Shown piece after piece: positions 30,425-37,295 of a DNA stretch of 64,000 nt. The stretch's first letter is position 1; each line of letters opens with the position of its first letter. The notes under the pieces were generated by a model. The model saw nothing but the letters and a program-made list of their open reading frames with translations. It ran no database searches and had not been told where the DNA came from. Source of the stretch: Clostridia bacterium (lineage in GTDB: Bacteria > Bacillota > Clostridia > Christensenellales > Borkfalkiaceae). Both the position numbers and the translations under genes were made by a program. The stretch covers positions 61,057 to 125,056 of the forward strand of contig CAAGME010000048.1 of assembly GCA_900770945.1 (NCBI GenBank), read 5' to 3'.

Positions 30425-32491
30425 TTATTTCATGTCTTCTTTATCCGCAAATTGAATTCCGCCGTTCGTTGCGTCTATGCGGTAAGTCCATTGCGTATGA
30501 CCGTTGTTGAATTTGAACAGATAGTACGGGGTTCTTATGCCGCCGTCAACCAACTCTTCCACGGTGAACTCTACTCTGTCGACATCTTCGATTTCCGCAT
30601 CGCTTAAAGCAACTTCCCTCGCCCTTTCGATGTAAATATATCTGCGGCTGAAAATCACTTCTCCGGTTTTTATATCAACCTTGTAACCGAACTGATATTT
30701 TTCGGTATAGAACTCCAAAATCCAGCACGGACGACCGGAATTACGGCTCAGAACTTCTTTCGTGAACACGACTTCGACGCCTTTAGGAATTTCCGCGTCC
30801 GCCAAAGCAATCTCTTTTGCCTTATCCAAAGAAACCATCAGGACTTCTTCGTTGCGATACATAACGCTGCCGTCCGTTGCGTCTATGCGGTAAGTCCACT
30901 GTGTGCGACCGTTGTTGAACACGAACAGATAATACGGGGTTTTTATACCGCCGTCAACCAATTTTTCCACGGTAAAAACAAATTTGTCACTATCGGTTAA
31001 TTCTGCGTCGGAAAGCGCGATTGTTTTGGCTTTCGCCATACTTATATACCGGGTACTAAAAACTATTTCTCCGGTTTTTGCATCGATTTTGTAAGAGTAT
31101 TGATACTTTTCGGTGTAAAACTCAAGAACCCAGCAAGGACGATCCGTACTGCGATTTAACTCTTCTTTTGTAAACGTTGCTTCGTTCTCGTCTGTAATAC
31201 CGGCGTCTTTTAACGCGATTTCTCTTGCTTTTCGTAATGAGATAAGCAACGTCACTTCACTTTTTTCAAGCACGATGCCGAGAGTAGCGTCAATACGGTA
31301 AGTCCATTGCACAACATCGTTATTGAACACGAAGTAGAAATACGGGGTCTTTATACCGCCTCCGACGTATTCTTCTATGGTGAACGTAATCTTTTCGATG
31401 TCCGCATATACGCCCGCATCCGTCAAGGCGATTTCCTTTGCTTTTCTTATATCGATATGATAGTCGAAAAAGATTATCTCGCCCGTTTTTGCGTCGATTT
31501 TATAAAGATATTGAAATTCTGCCGTGTAGAACTCCAGAACCCAACAAGGGCGACCGGAATTGCGGCTCAATTCTTCTTTTGTAAACACGACTTTCACTTC
31601 GGGCTTATCTTTAATCCCTGCATCCTTCAAGGCAATGTCTTTCGCTTCTTCTAAAGATATGAACAGCACGACTTCGTTCTTTTCGAGAATATCGCCGTTT
31701 ACCGCATTTATTAGGTAAGTCCACTGCGTATGCTTGTCGTTGAATACAAGGCGATAGTAAGGATATTTGACTCCTTTGTCAATAAGCCTTGCCTCGGTAA
31801 ATATGACTCTTGTCGTGCAACCCGAGTCGTTCAATGCAATCGCTTTTGCTTTGAGTATACCGATATATTTGGAATCGATAACGGTCGAGTCAACCTCTCT
31901 TTGCAGAGCGATAAGTTCGTCAAGGGGCAGATTTGCAATGTCTTCTTCGGACATGCTGCTGTTTTTCTTTGCGTCGGCGATAAGTTTCGCTTTGCCGTGC
32001 GATACGCCGTATTTTTTCGCAATGGCTGCAGTTTCGTCGTTGCCCGTCGCAGTAGCGTAAACAACGGTATGAACGGATTTTGTTTTTTCAAGAGCCTCTC
32101 TCACGACTTCGGAAACAGATTCCTTCAACTTTGCGTCGCCTATTAATTTTTTGTCGAACGAAATCAATACGGTATCGTTTCTTTCCATAAAACCAGCCGT
32201 TTTGTACGCGGCAACGGTAAGGGACAGGGCGGATTTTAGACTTTGCCCTTTCAGCGCGATTTCTTCCAACAATTCTTCGGCGTCGTCGTTAAGAAAACGT
32301 ACCGCCTTTACATTACCGTCACGGGTAATAACGTACTCGACTCCGGGGTTGATTTCCATTGTCACCGTACCGGCTTCCGCTTCCGTGTTATCGCAACCGG
32401 CGAGCGGAATCGAGATACCGATGCATAGTGCCAAAACAAGGCAAGTTGCCAATGTCGAAAGCCATCTGAATTTAACATTTTGTTGTTTCAT
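30425..32491 (-). CDS. lipoprotein with an RsgI-like domain and seven PepSY repeats
   Basis: A 688-residue exported protein. The signal (LATCLVLALCIGISIPLAGC) ends in the lipobox LAGC. Residues about 40-110 (TVTMEINPGVEYVITRDGNV ... KGQSLKSALSL) resemble the extracellular middle domain of RsgI anti-sigma factors. Seven PepSY units follow, each opening with a KAKxIALxDAG-type helix, near residues 212, 280, 350, 420, 487, 555 and 622. They alternate between two subtypes: one ends in NNGRTQWTYRIDAT, the other in GRPCWVLEFYTEKYQYxYKIDAKTGEI. This gives an A-B-A-B-A-B-A array. The start has AAAGGAGG. PepSY domains often inhibit peptidases or bind peptides; the target here is unknown. No sigma-factor gene is adjacent. 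Confidence 0.85.
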   Translation of the reverse strand: MKQQNVKFRWLSTLATCLVLALCIGISIPLAGCDNTEAEAGTVTMEINPGVEYVITRDGNVKAVRFLNDDAEELLEEIALKGQSLKSALSLTVAAYKTAGFMERNDTVLISFDKKLIGDAKLKESVSEVVREALEKTKSVHTVVYATATGNDETAAIAKKYGVSHGKAKLIADAKKNSSMSEEDIANLPLDELIALQREVDSTVIDSKYIGILKAKAIALNDSGCTTRVIFTEARLIDKGVKYPYYRLVFNDKHTQWTYLINAVNGDILEKNEVVLFISLEEAKDIALKDAGIKDKPEVKVVFTKEELSRNSGRPCWVLEFYTAEFQYLYKIDAKTGEIIFFDYHIDIRKAKEIALTDAGVYADIEKITFTIEEYVGGGIKTPYFYFVFNNDVVQWTYRIDATLGIVLEKSEVTLLISLRKAREIALKDAGITDENEATFTKEELNRSTDRPCWVLEFYTEKYQYSYKIDAKTGEIVFSTRYISMAKAKTIALSDAELTDSDKFVFTVEKLVDGGIKTPYYLFVFNNGRTQWTYRIDATDGSVMYRNEEVLMVSLDKAKEIALADAEIPKGVEVVFTKEVLSRNSGRPCWILEFYTEKYQFGYKVDIKTGEVIFSRRYIYIERAREVALSDAEIEDVDRVEFTVEELVDGGIRTPYYLFKFNNGHTQWTYRIDATNGGIQFADKEDMK

Positions 32492-32529
32492 AGATAAATG
32501 TCCTCCTTTTCGAGAAATTTTTTAAGTTC

Positions 32530-32541
32530 GTTGCGCAACGT
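32530..32541. promoter_or_regulatory. perfect 12-base palindrome upstream of the PepSY lipoprotein
   Basis: CGTTGCGCAACG lies 39 bases before the start codon. It may be an operator, but a chance palindrome cannot be excluded. Confidence 0.3.
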
Positions 32542-32615
32542 CCTTTCACCTATATAGACAACAAAAAAAGCGTCTCGTTGCACGAAAACATAAAATTTTA
32601 AAAAAATTTCATTTG

Positions 32616-32667
32616 ACAAAAAAAGGTCTGTTGCAAGTTGCAAAAAAAATGCTACTTGCAACAGACC
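32616..32667 (-). terminator. long-stem terminator upstream of the PepSY lipoprotein
   Basis: On the minus strand GGTCTGTTGCAAG pairs with CTTGCAACAGACC (13 base pairs) and is followed by seven T. The terminator of hsp20 at 63303 has the same CTGTTGCA/TGCAACAG core, so this looks like a terminator type reused in this genome. Confidence 0.8.
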
Positions 32668-32723
32668 AGGTTATAGTCTTATTATGTTATCTCGATGTTT
32701 TTGAGCCGAAAAAGTATTTTTAC

Positions 32724-32766
32724 ACAAAAAAAATACGAACACCGATTTATTGTCGGGGTTCGTATT
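32724..32766 (-). terminator. terminator behind the transglutaminase-like gene
   Basis: AATACGAAC pairs with GTTCGTATT, with CCGA/TCGG inside, and eight T follow on the minus strand. Confidence 0.78.
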
Positions 32767-32790
32767 ATTTGCGTTTGGTGGAGCGGTAGT

Positions 32791-32803
32791 AACCTAAAAC
32801 GAA
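32791..32803 (+). repeat. left copy of a 13-base inverted repeat bounding the island
   Basis: AACCTAAAACGAA here recurs exactly, inverted, at 34299-34311. Between them lie the AT-rich transglutaminase-like gene and about 660 bases of palindrome-rich DNA. On the minus strand this copy leads into TACCGCTCCACCA, which ends like a tRNA acceptor. A 13-base match could be chance. Confidence 0.35.
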
Positions 32804-32805
32804 TA

Positions 32806-33633
32806 TTATTCGGGAGTGTTTAGCAATATAGATATGTCGCCTATGGGTGGAATATCAATATTTGATAATGACTTTTGTTTTATATTCTTCTCTAAATCGA
32901 AATTTTTCGGAATAAAACAATAACGCTTATTGTTATTTCCAAATTCATTATGCGCTTCTACATAAAAGTAAAAAAGATTTTTTGCGAAGTATTGCTTATA
33001 ATATAATCGTTCCATTTGCATATTGATAAAAAACTTTTCGTGAGTAGAAGCGGTTTTAATAAATTCGCAAGTGATATTTATTGCAAGGTTATGTCTTATT
33101 TCAAGAACGGATAAAGGCACACCGTCGGCGTTTACAAAATATCCGTTGCTTGTCATATCAAGCATAACCCATTTTTTCAAACTGAAATCGTAAATTTCGA
33201 TAACAACGTGATTTTCCGTATCAAAAGGCGAATAAGGCATCAACCATATTCTACGAGCGTAAATACCCAAAGCAAGACAACATTCTTGCAAGATTTTCGA
33301 TTTATTAAGACAGTTTATTCCTTTTTCAGGTTTGTCGAGGCAATAATCTAATAAGGCTATCGCATTACAACCGATATTATTTTGGAAGTCGCCTTTATGT
33401 GTAATTTGCGGCGCAAAAAAACTTAAAAGTCTTATTGCTTTTTCCAATTCACTTCCTTGTTTTGCTATGTCTTTCAATTTATATTTTTCTTTCAAGATTG
33501 CATATTGCGGACAAGCAAAATCATAAGTCAATTTATCGTTTATTCCGTTGTAAAAATCACAATTATTAAAAAGAATACCCTTATAAATATTTAATAATTC
33601 GTTCCAATTTTCTTGTAATTCTTTATCAGTCAT
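32806..33633 (-). CDS. transglutaminase-like protein in AT-rich DNA
   Basis: A 275-residue protein with a probable transglutaminase/papain-like core. The cysteine lies in GINCLNKSKILQECC (near residue 106) and the histidine in ENHVVIEIYD (near 141). The aspartate is in WVMLDMT (near 158). This is the order expected of the family's triad. It lacks a signal peptide and membrane segments. The start has TTGGAGT and a TTGAAA-17-TATAGT promoter. Codon use is clearly more AT-rich (AAT, AAA, TTA, ATA) than in flanking genes, and it borders non-coding palindromic DNA, so acquisition by transfer is likely. Substrate unknown. Confidence 0.65.
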   Translation of the reverse strand: MTDKELQENWNELLNIYKGILFNNCDFYNGINDKLTYDFACPQYAILKEKYKLKDIAKQGSELEKAIRLLSFFAPQITHKGDFQNNIGCNAIALLDYCLDKPEKGINCLNKSKILQECCLALGIYARRIWLMPYSPFDTENHVVIEIYDFSLKKWVMLDMTSNGYFVNADGVPLSVLEIRHNLAINITCEFIKTASTHEKFFINMQMERLYYKQYFAKNLFYFYVEAHNEFGNNNKRYCFIPKNFDLEKNIKQKSLSNIDIPPIGDISILLNTPE

Positions 33634-33665
33634 AATAACTCCAAGATTTCAGATTTATCAACTAT

Positions 33666-33694
33666 ACTATATCATAAAACGATTTTATTTTCAA
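33666..33694 (-). promoter_or_regulatory. promoter of the transglutaminase-like gene
   Basis: TTGAAA, 17 bases, TATAGT on the minus strand. Confidence 0.65.
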
Positions 33695-34019
33695 TCATAT
33701 TGATTGCCCAAACAACAATTTGGCACGGTGGCGGGTGCTTGATATAACAAGCACCCGCCACCGACAAAACAAAACGAATAAAGGTAAACCGATACCACCG
33801 CCGAAAAAGCAAGAACGGCAACGAAAATCGGGGTTCGCACGCAGGCTTTCCGCGAAACCCCGATTTTTTCTTTTGCCCGTTGCCTTAAACTGTGCTTTTT
33901 TTATGCGCCGTATTTGACTACCGCAAAACTACCGCTTTTGTAACAGTCGTGGGATTACGGCGTGCGCTTGTCTTGATATAAATATAAGCCGATAACCAAA
34001 CGGCTATTTATTCCACGTT

Positions 34020-34143
34020 CCGCTTGACGTGAGCCTCCGCGGCGTGAGGTATTTAGGCAAAGAGCCAAGACCAAACGCCCCAAGGGGGCTTTTTGTTTGC
34101 CGTTGGCAAATAGCCTACCACACGCCTTTCTCACGTCAAGCGG
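34020..34143. repeat. large nested inverted repeat
   Basis: Outer 14-base arms CCGCTTGACGTGAG and CTCACGTCAAGCGG match perfectly. Inside are GGCGTGAGGTA and TACCACACGCC arms, and near the centre CGCCCC/GGGGGC. A 124-base structure of this depth could be a folded RNA, a mobilisation or replication origin, or an element end. Confidence 0.65.
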
Positions 34144-34261
34144 CTTTCGCGGCATAAACCGCCGTTTGCGCGTGATTGATACAATTTACAGCCGAACACC
34201 CTAAAAGCGTTACAGCGGCAATATAACGGCGTTACACGGCACAATGCAGAACAAAAACGGC

Positions 34262-34311
34262 AAAAGAAAAAACCTAACCCGAACACTTTAATTAGTGGTT
34301 CGTTTTAGGTT
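34262..34311 (-). terminator. terminator of the tRNA-Ala gene
   Basis: On the minus strand AACCTAAAACGAACCACT pairs with AGTGTTCGGGTTAGGTT around AATTAA, and TTTTTTCTTTT follows. Its proximal arm contains the right copy of the 13-base inverted repeat (34299-34311). Confidence 0.8.
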
Positions 34312-34316
34312 TTAGG

Positions 34317-34392
34317 TGGTGGAGATAAGGGGATTCGAACCCCTGACCTATGCGTTGCGAACGCATCGCTCTACCAACTGAGCCATACCCCC
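34317..34392 (-). tRNA. tRNA-Ala (anticodon CGC)
   Basis: A complete 76-base cloverleaf. The acceptor stem GGGGGTA pairs with TATCTCC. The D arm (GCTCAGTTGGTAGAGC) and the anticodon arm ATGCG-TTCGCAA-CGCAT are intact. The T arm is AGGGG-TTCGAAT-CCCCT. CCA is encoded. The loop gives anticodon CGC, reading GCG (Ala), and the acceptor carries the G3-U70 wobble pair that marks alanine tRNA. A promoter lies at 34436-34464 and a terminator follows. Confidence 0.97.
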
Positions 34393-34435
34393 GAAAAAAC
34401 CGAAGCGAAGTTACGCTTTCGTTTAGCGCACGACT

Positions 34436-34464
34436 ATAATATAACTTTTTGCAAGTTATGTCAA
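34436..34464 (-). promoter_or_regulatory. promoter of tRNA-Ala
   Basis: TTGACA, 17 bases, TATTAT on the minus strand, about 44 bases before the mature 5' end. Confidence 0.88.
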
Positions 34465-34508
34465 GCCGTTTTCGCCTCGATTTTAAAACATTTTTTAAAA
34501 ATTTAAAC

Positions 34509-34547
34509 TGTAGGGATTGCATTCCTTATCACTAACTACCTAAAAGG
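34509..34547 (+). repeat. copy of a dispersed 30-39 base element
   Basis: It opens TAGGGATTGCATTCCTTATC and ends in CTAACTACCTAAAAGGCG. The minus strand at 20502-20464 matches over 39 aligned bases with about six differences, and 63886-63915 matches the first 25-30 bases. This copy lies between the topB stop and the tRNA-Ala promoter. Confidence 0.6.
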
Positions 34548-34569
34548 CGTCTTTTAGACCCGATTTTTA

Positions 34570-36648
34570 TCATTTTCGCGGAGCAAAATCGAAAATGATT
34601 TTTTTATCTTCGTCAAACTTTAAGCGGGAAGTAAAAGGCTTACCCGCCTTTGAAACGAACGACAACTCTTCCGTAATGCCGTTCGTAAGCAGTTCGCCCG
34701 CAATATTTTTCGTTATTTTCGCGCCTAAAATATGAAAATTTATACGAAAATCGCAACCATCCTTATAACCCGAACAACCGTAATTATATTTGCCGCGTAC
34801 AACGTTTTTGCCGCACTTGGGGCATTTGCCCACTTCTTCGCCGTAAAACCCGTTTGTGTCGGCTTTTTCTCGGTCAAAAACTTCTTGTATTGCCGTTTTC
34901 GCCATGTTTACGGAATCGTCAACGGTTATTTCGCCGCGGAAAACTTTTTTGAGCGCCTGACCTAATTCGCTCGTTTTGTACTTATCCATGCTTATCTGCA
35001 TGTCCGCAAGTTGCTCTATCAGGTATCGCCCTTCGCGCTCGATGGAATAAACGTCCTTTTTGAGTGAAATATAGCCGTTCTTTTTTGCGTTTTCGATAAT
35101 GCGCGTGCGCGTCGCCTCCGTGCCGAGTTCAAGCCCTTTGAAAATTGCTTTGTAGTCTTCGTCGTCGCTCGCCGAATCGGATTTTTCGTCGCGGAACGGG
35201 TTTTTAAGATAGTTGTTGAGCGTTTCGATTGTGTAATGTTTAGGCGGCGTGGTTTGCTTTTCGACGGGTAAAAAATTTACGTTCACTTTGTCGCCTTTTT
35301 CAAGCTTCGGAAGAAGTTTGTCTTTCTTTTCGCCGCCGTCGAACTTTGTCCAGCCCGGCTCTACGATTGCGGTGCCTTTTAAGACGTAATCTTCTTTTCC
35401 GCCGAGAGAAACGGTTAATTCCGTCTTTTCCGCAACGCAGTCTTCGGCGCAAAAGACAGCGACAAAACGCCGCAAAACGGCTGAATAAACGGTAAATTCG
35501 TCATCGCTCAAATCTTTTTTAGACGGGATTTTGTATGTCGGCGTGAGCGCGGAGTGCGACTCTATTTTTGAATCGTCGAATATCGTTTTTTTATCCTTGA
35601 AAGTAACGGGGTAGCCGAGCTTTTTTACGTTTTCGAGAATTTCTTTAAACTTGCCTTTTTCGTTCGTTGCGAGGTATTCCGAGTTAGTCCTCGGGTAGCT
35701 CAAGTATCCGTTTTCGTACAGCTTTTGCGCGATTGCAAGCGATTTTTCCATAGGCATTTTATACTTTTTGCCTAAAAAATTCTGCAATTTCGTGAGCGAA
35801 TACAGCTTGCCCGGCGCAAGAGTTTCTTGTTTTGATTTTTTATCTGTTACGATCGCCTCTAATTTGTTCATTCGCTCGCAACAGATCTCGGCTTTTTTCT
35901 TTTCGTCCTTATTGAATTTATATTTTGAAGTAAGTTCGACGATTTCGCCGTTAGTTTTTTCTGTAGATACGAGCGCGTAATAGACTTCCGGCTTAAAGTT
36001 TTCAATCTCCGTGTCACGGTCGTAAATGGTTTTGACTATCGGCACGATTACGCGCCCTACGCGAAGAAGAGAACCCGTTTTGAGTGTTACAAAGCGTGTA
36101 AGATTTACGCCGTAAAGCCAGTCTACGTAAGTGCGAGCAAAGCCCTCGTTGGCTAAATTTTCGTATTCGCCCTCGTCCTTTCTCTCGGAAAAAGCCTTTT
36201 TAACGGTCTGCGGGGTCTGGTCCGGAAGCCAAAGCCGTTTGAAAGGCTTAGGGGCGGAAAGCGCGTTTTGCACACAAAGCCTTACGATAATTTCACCCTC
36301 TCTGTCGGAGTCGCCCGCATTGACTATTTCCGTCACGTCCGCGCGGTTAACAAGGCTCTTTATGACTTCGAACTGCTTTTTAACGCCGTCGTCGCCGTTT
36401 TTAAGCTTGAACGTGAAATTATCGGGAAAGCACGGAAGATTTTCCATTGTCCATCTTTGCTTCCCGTCGCTTTTCTTTTCGTCATCGGGGAGATAGTCCT
36501 CGACGTCGCTTAAAGAAAACAAATGCCCGAATGCCCACGTGACGATATATTCGGAATTCTCGAAATAACCGTTCTTTTTATTCATTTGTCCCAAACCCGC
36601 CACGATGTTTCTCGCAAGGCTGGGCTTTTCGGCAATTATCGCTATCAT
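34570..36648 (-). CDS. topB: TopB, DNA topoisomerase III
   Basis: Type IA topoisomerase of 692 residues that decatenates single-stranded junctions. The Toprim domain opens with MIAIIAEKPSLARNI and carries the metal-binding D113-x-D115-x-E117 (AGDSDREGE). The catalytic tyrosine is Y318 in GYLSYPRTNSEYL. The C-terminus has a zinc ribbon (CPKCGKNVVRG ... CSGYKDGC) and a TopB-type tail. I use the ATG at 36648, the standard family start. No Shine-Dalgarno precedes it and a promoter ends only nine bases upstream, so translation may be leaderless. The longer frame to 36837 would run through the promoter. Confidence 0.93.
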   Translation of the reverse strand: MIAIIAEKPSLARNIVAGLGQMNKKNGYFENSEYIVTWAFGHLFSLSDVEDYLPDDEKKSDGKQRWTMENLPCFPDNFTFKLKNGDDGVKKQFEVIKSLVNRADVTEIVNAGDSDREGEIIVRLCVQNALSAPKPFKRLWLPDQTPQTVKKAFSERKDEGEYENLANEGFARTYVDWLYGVNLTRFVTLKTGSLLRVGRVIVPIVKTIYDRDTEIENFKPEVYYALVSTEKTNGEIVELTSKYKFNKDEKKKAEICCERMNKLEAIVTDKKSKQETLAPGKLYSLTKLQNFLGKKYKMPMEKSLAIAQKLYENGYLSYPRTNSEYLATNEKGKFKEILENVKKLGYPVTFKDKKTIFDDSKIESHSALTPTYKIPSKKDLSDDEFTVYSAVLRRFVAVFCAEDCVAEKTELTVSLGGKEDYVLKGTAIVEPGWTKFDGGEKKDKLLPKLEKGDKVNVNFLPVEKQTTPPKHYTIETLNNYLKNPFRDEKSDSASDDEDYKAIFKGLELGTEATRTRIIENAKKNGYISLKKDVYSIEREGRYLIEQLADMQISMDKYKTSELGQALKKVFRGEITVDDSVNMAKTAIQEVFDREKADTNGFYGEEVGKCPKCGKNVVRGKYNYGCSGYKDGCDFRINFHILGAKITKNIAGELLTNGITEELSFVSKAGKPFTSRLKFDEDKKIIFDFAPRK

Positions 36649-36657
36649 AGTTATTAT

Positions 36658-36686
36658 ATGGTACCATTTATCGGCGAAAAAGTCAA
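36658..36686 (-). promoter_or_regulatory. promoter abutting the topB start codon
   Basis: TTGACT, 17 bases, TACCAT on the minus strand, or with a longer spacer TATAAT at 36653-36658. Either way the start codon lies four to nine bases after the -10 box. Confidence 0.55.
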
Positions 36687-36749
36687 ACTTAACGAAAGTA
36701 AAACCGCGGCTAAGTAAAACTTTTTGTTTCCCGCCGCGGCTGAATGTTT

Positions 36750-37166
36750 TTATTGTTTTTTGAAAAGGAATATTGTTTGAAAAATCGAAGCGATTGACGG
36801 AATTACTATATATGAAATAACCATTACTCCGTACCAAAAGTTATCGTGAAAGCTGCCCGTCCGGTTATACGACATATACGAGCGCGTAACGGCGTACCCG
36901 CACGAAACCAACAAAACATAGCCGTAAAAAAGAACTTTTGCAAGCAATACTAACGCCATCATCAAACGAGATTTATGACGACTCAAGAGTACGATTTCAA
37001 CTGTGACGAACGCAATATAAAATAAAAAAGGTATCGTCAAACCCGTGTCGGGAACGGGCAAGCCTGAGCCGGTGTTGGCAAAACCGCCCCGTATTACTGA
37101 CAAAACGTATACGATAAACATGAGAATCGAAGCCGAATATAAAGTTATTTTCGTTGATTTTTCCAT
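36750..37166 (-). CDS. four-helix membrane protein of unknown function
   Basis: A 138-residue protein with four hydrophobic segments at about 7-25, 43-61, 70-90 and 110-133. The loops between them are short, with TGSGLPVPDTG between the first two. It has AAAAGGAG before the ATG and its own consensus promoter at 37210-37238. It lies between the second GH3 gene and topB on the same strand. A GC-rich hairpin at about 36703-36740 (AGCCGCGG with CCGCGGTT) may end its transcript. I recognise no family. Confidence 0.7.
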   Translation of the reverse strand: MEKSTKITLYSASILMFIVYVLSVIRGGFANTGSGLPVPDTGLTIPFLFYIAFVTVEIVLLSRHKSRLMMALVLLAKVLFYGYVLLVSCGYAVTRSYMSYNRTGSFHDNFWYGVMVISYIVIPSIASIFQTIFLFKKQ

Positions 37167-37209
37167 GTGCTTCTCCTTTTGTCATCGCGCAAATTATCAA
37201 CTTGTTTAC

Positions 37210-37238
37210 ATTATATAATAAAAACGAGGGTTTGTCAA
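37210..37238 (-). promoter_or_regulatory. consensus promoter of the four-helix membrane-protein gene
   Basis: TTGACA, 17 bases, TATAAT on the minus strand. The -35 box begins inside the 3' arm of the hairpin at 37237-37270 (AAGACCCCGC with GCGGGGTCTT), which may stop read-through from the GH3 gene. Confidence 0.85.
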
Positions 37239-37295
37239 GACCCCGCGGGAAAATCTGCCTGCGGGGTCTTTCTTTTGCTACATTTTACCTTGTAC

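Larger units (their letters stand above)
33634..34316. other. 680-base non-coding stretch dense in palindromes
   Basis: I see no supported gene here. It holds three strong structures. A 15-base-pair perfect hairpin lies at 33726-33761 (GGTGGCGGGTGCTTG with its complement, 6-base loop). A hairpin at about 33829-33877 pairs AATCGGGGTTCGC with GCGAAACCCCGATT, with a T-run on the plus side. A 124-base nested structure at 34020-34143 has CCGCTTGACGTGAG and CTCACGTCAAGCGG as outer arms and GGCGTG/CACGCC arms inside. Short frames across it cover the palindromes and look like shadows. It resembles the remains of a mobile element next to tRNA-Ala. Confidence 0.6.

Noticed and set aside
32616..32766. 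Possible CRISPR-like or repeat array
   Set aside because: The repeated-looking GCAAC and CGAAC motifs are arms of two terminators; there are no regular repeats and spacers.
33720..33917. 65-codon plus-strand frame
   Set aside because: It crosses two perfect hairpins, has no ribosome-binding site and gives a low-complexity basic product.
33955..34155. 66-codon minus-strand frame
   Set aside because: It covers the 124-base nested inverted repeat; no SD and no family resemblance.
34292..34522. 76-codon minus-strand frame
   Set aside because: It runs straight through the tRNA-Ala gene and its promoter; it is a chance frame.
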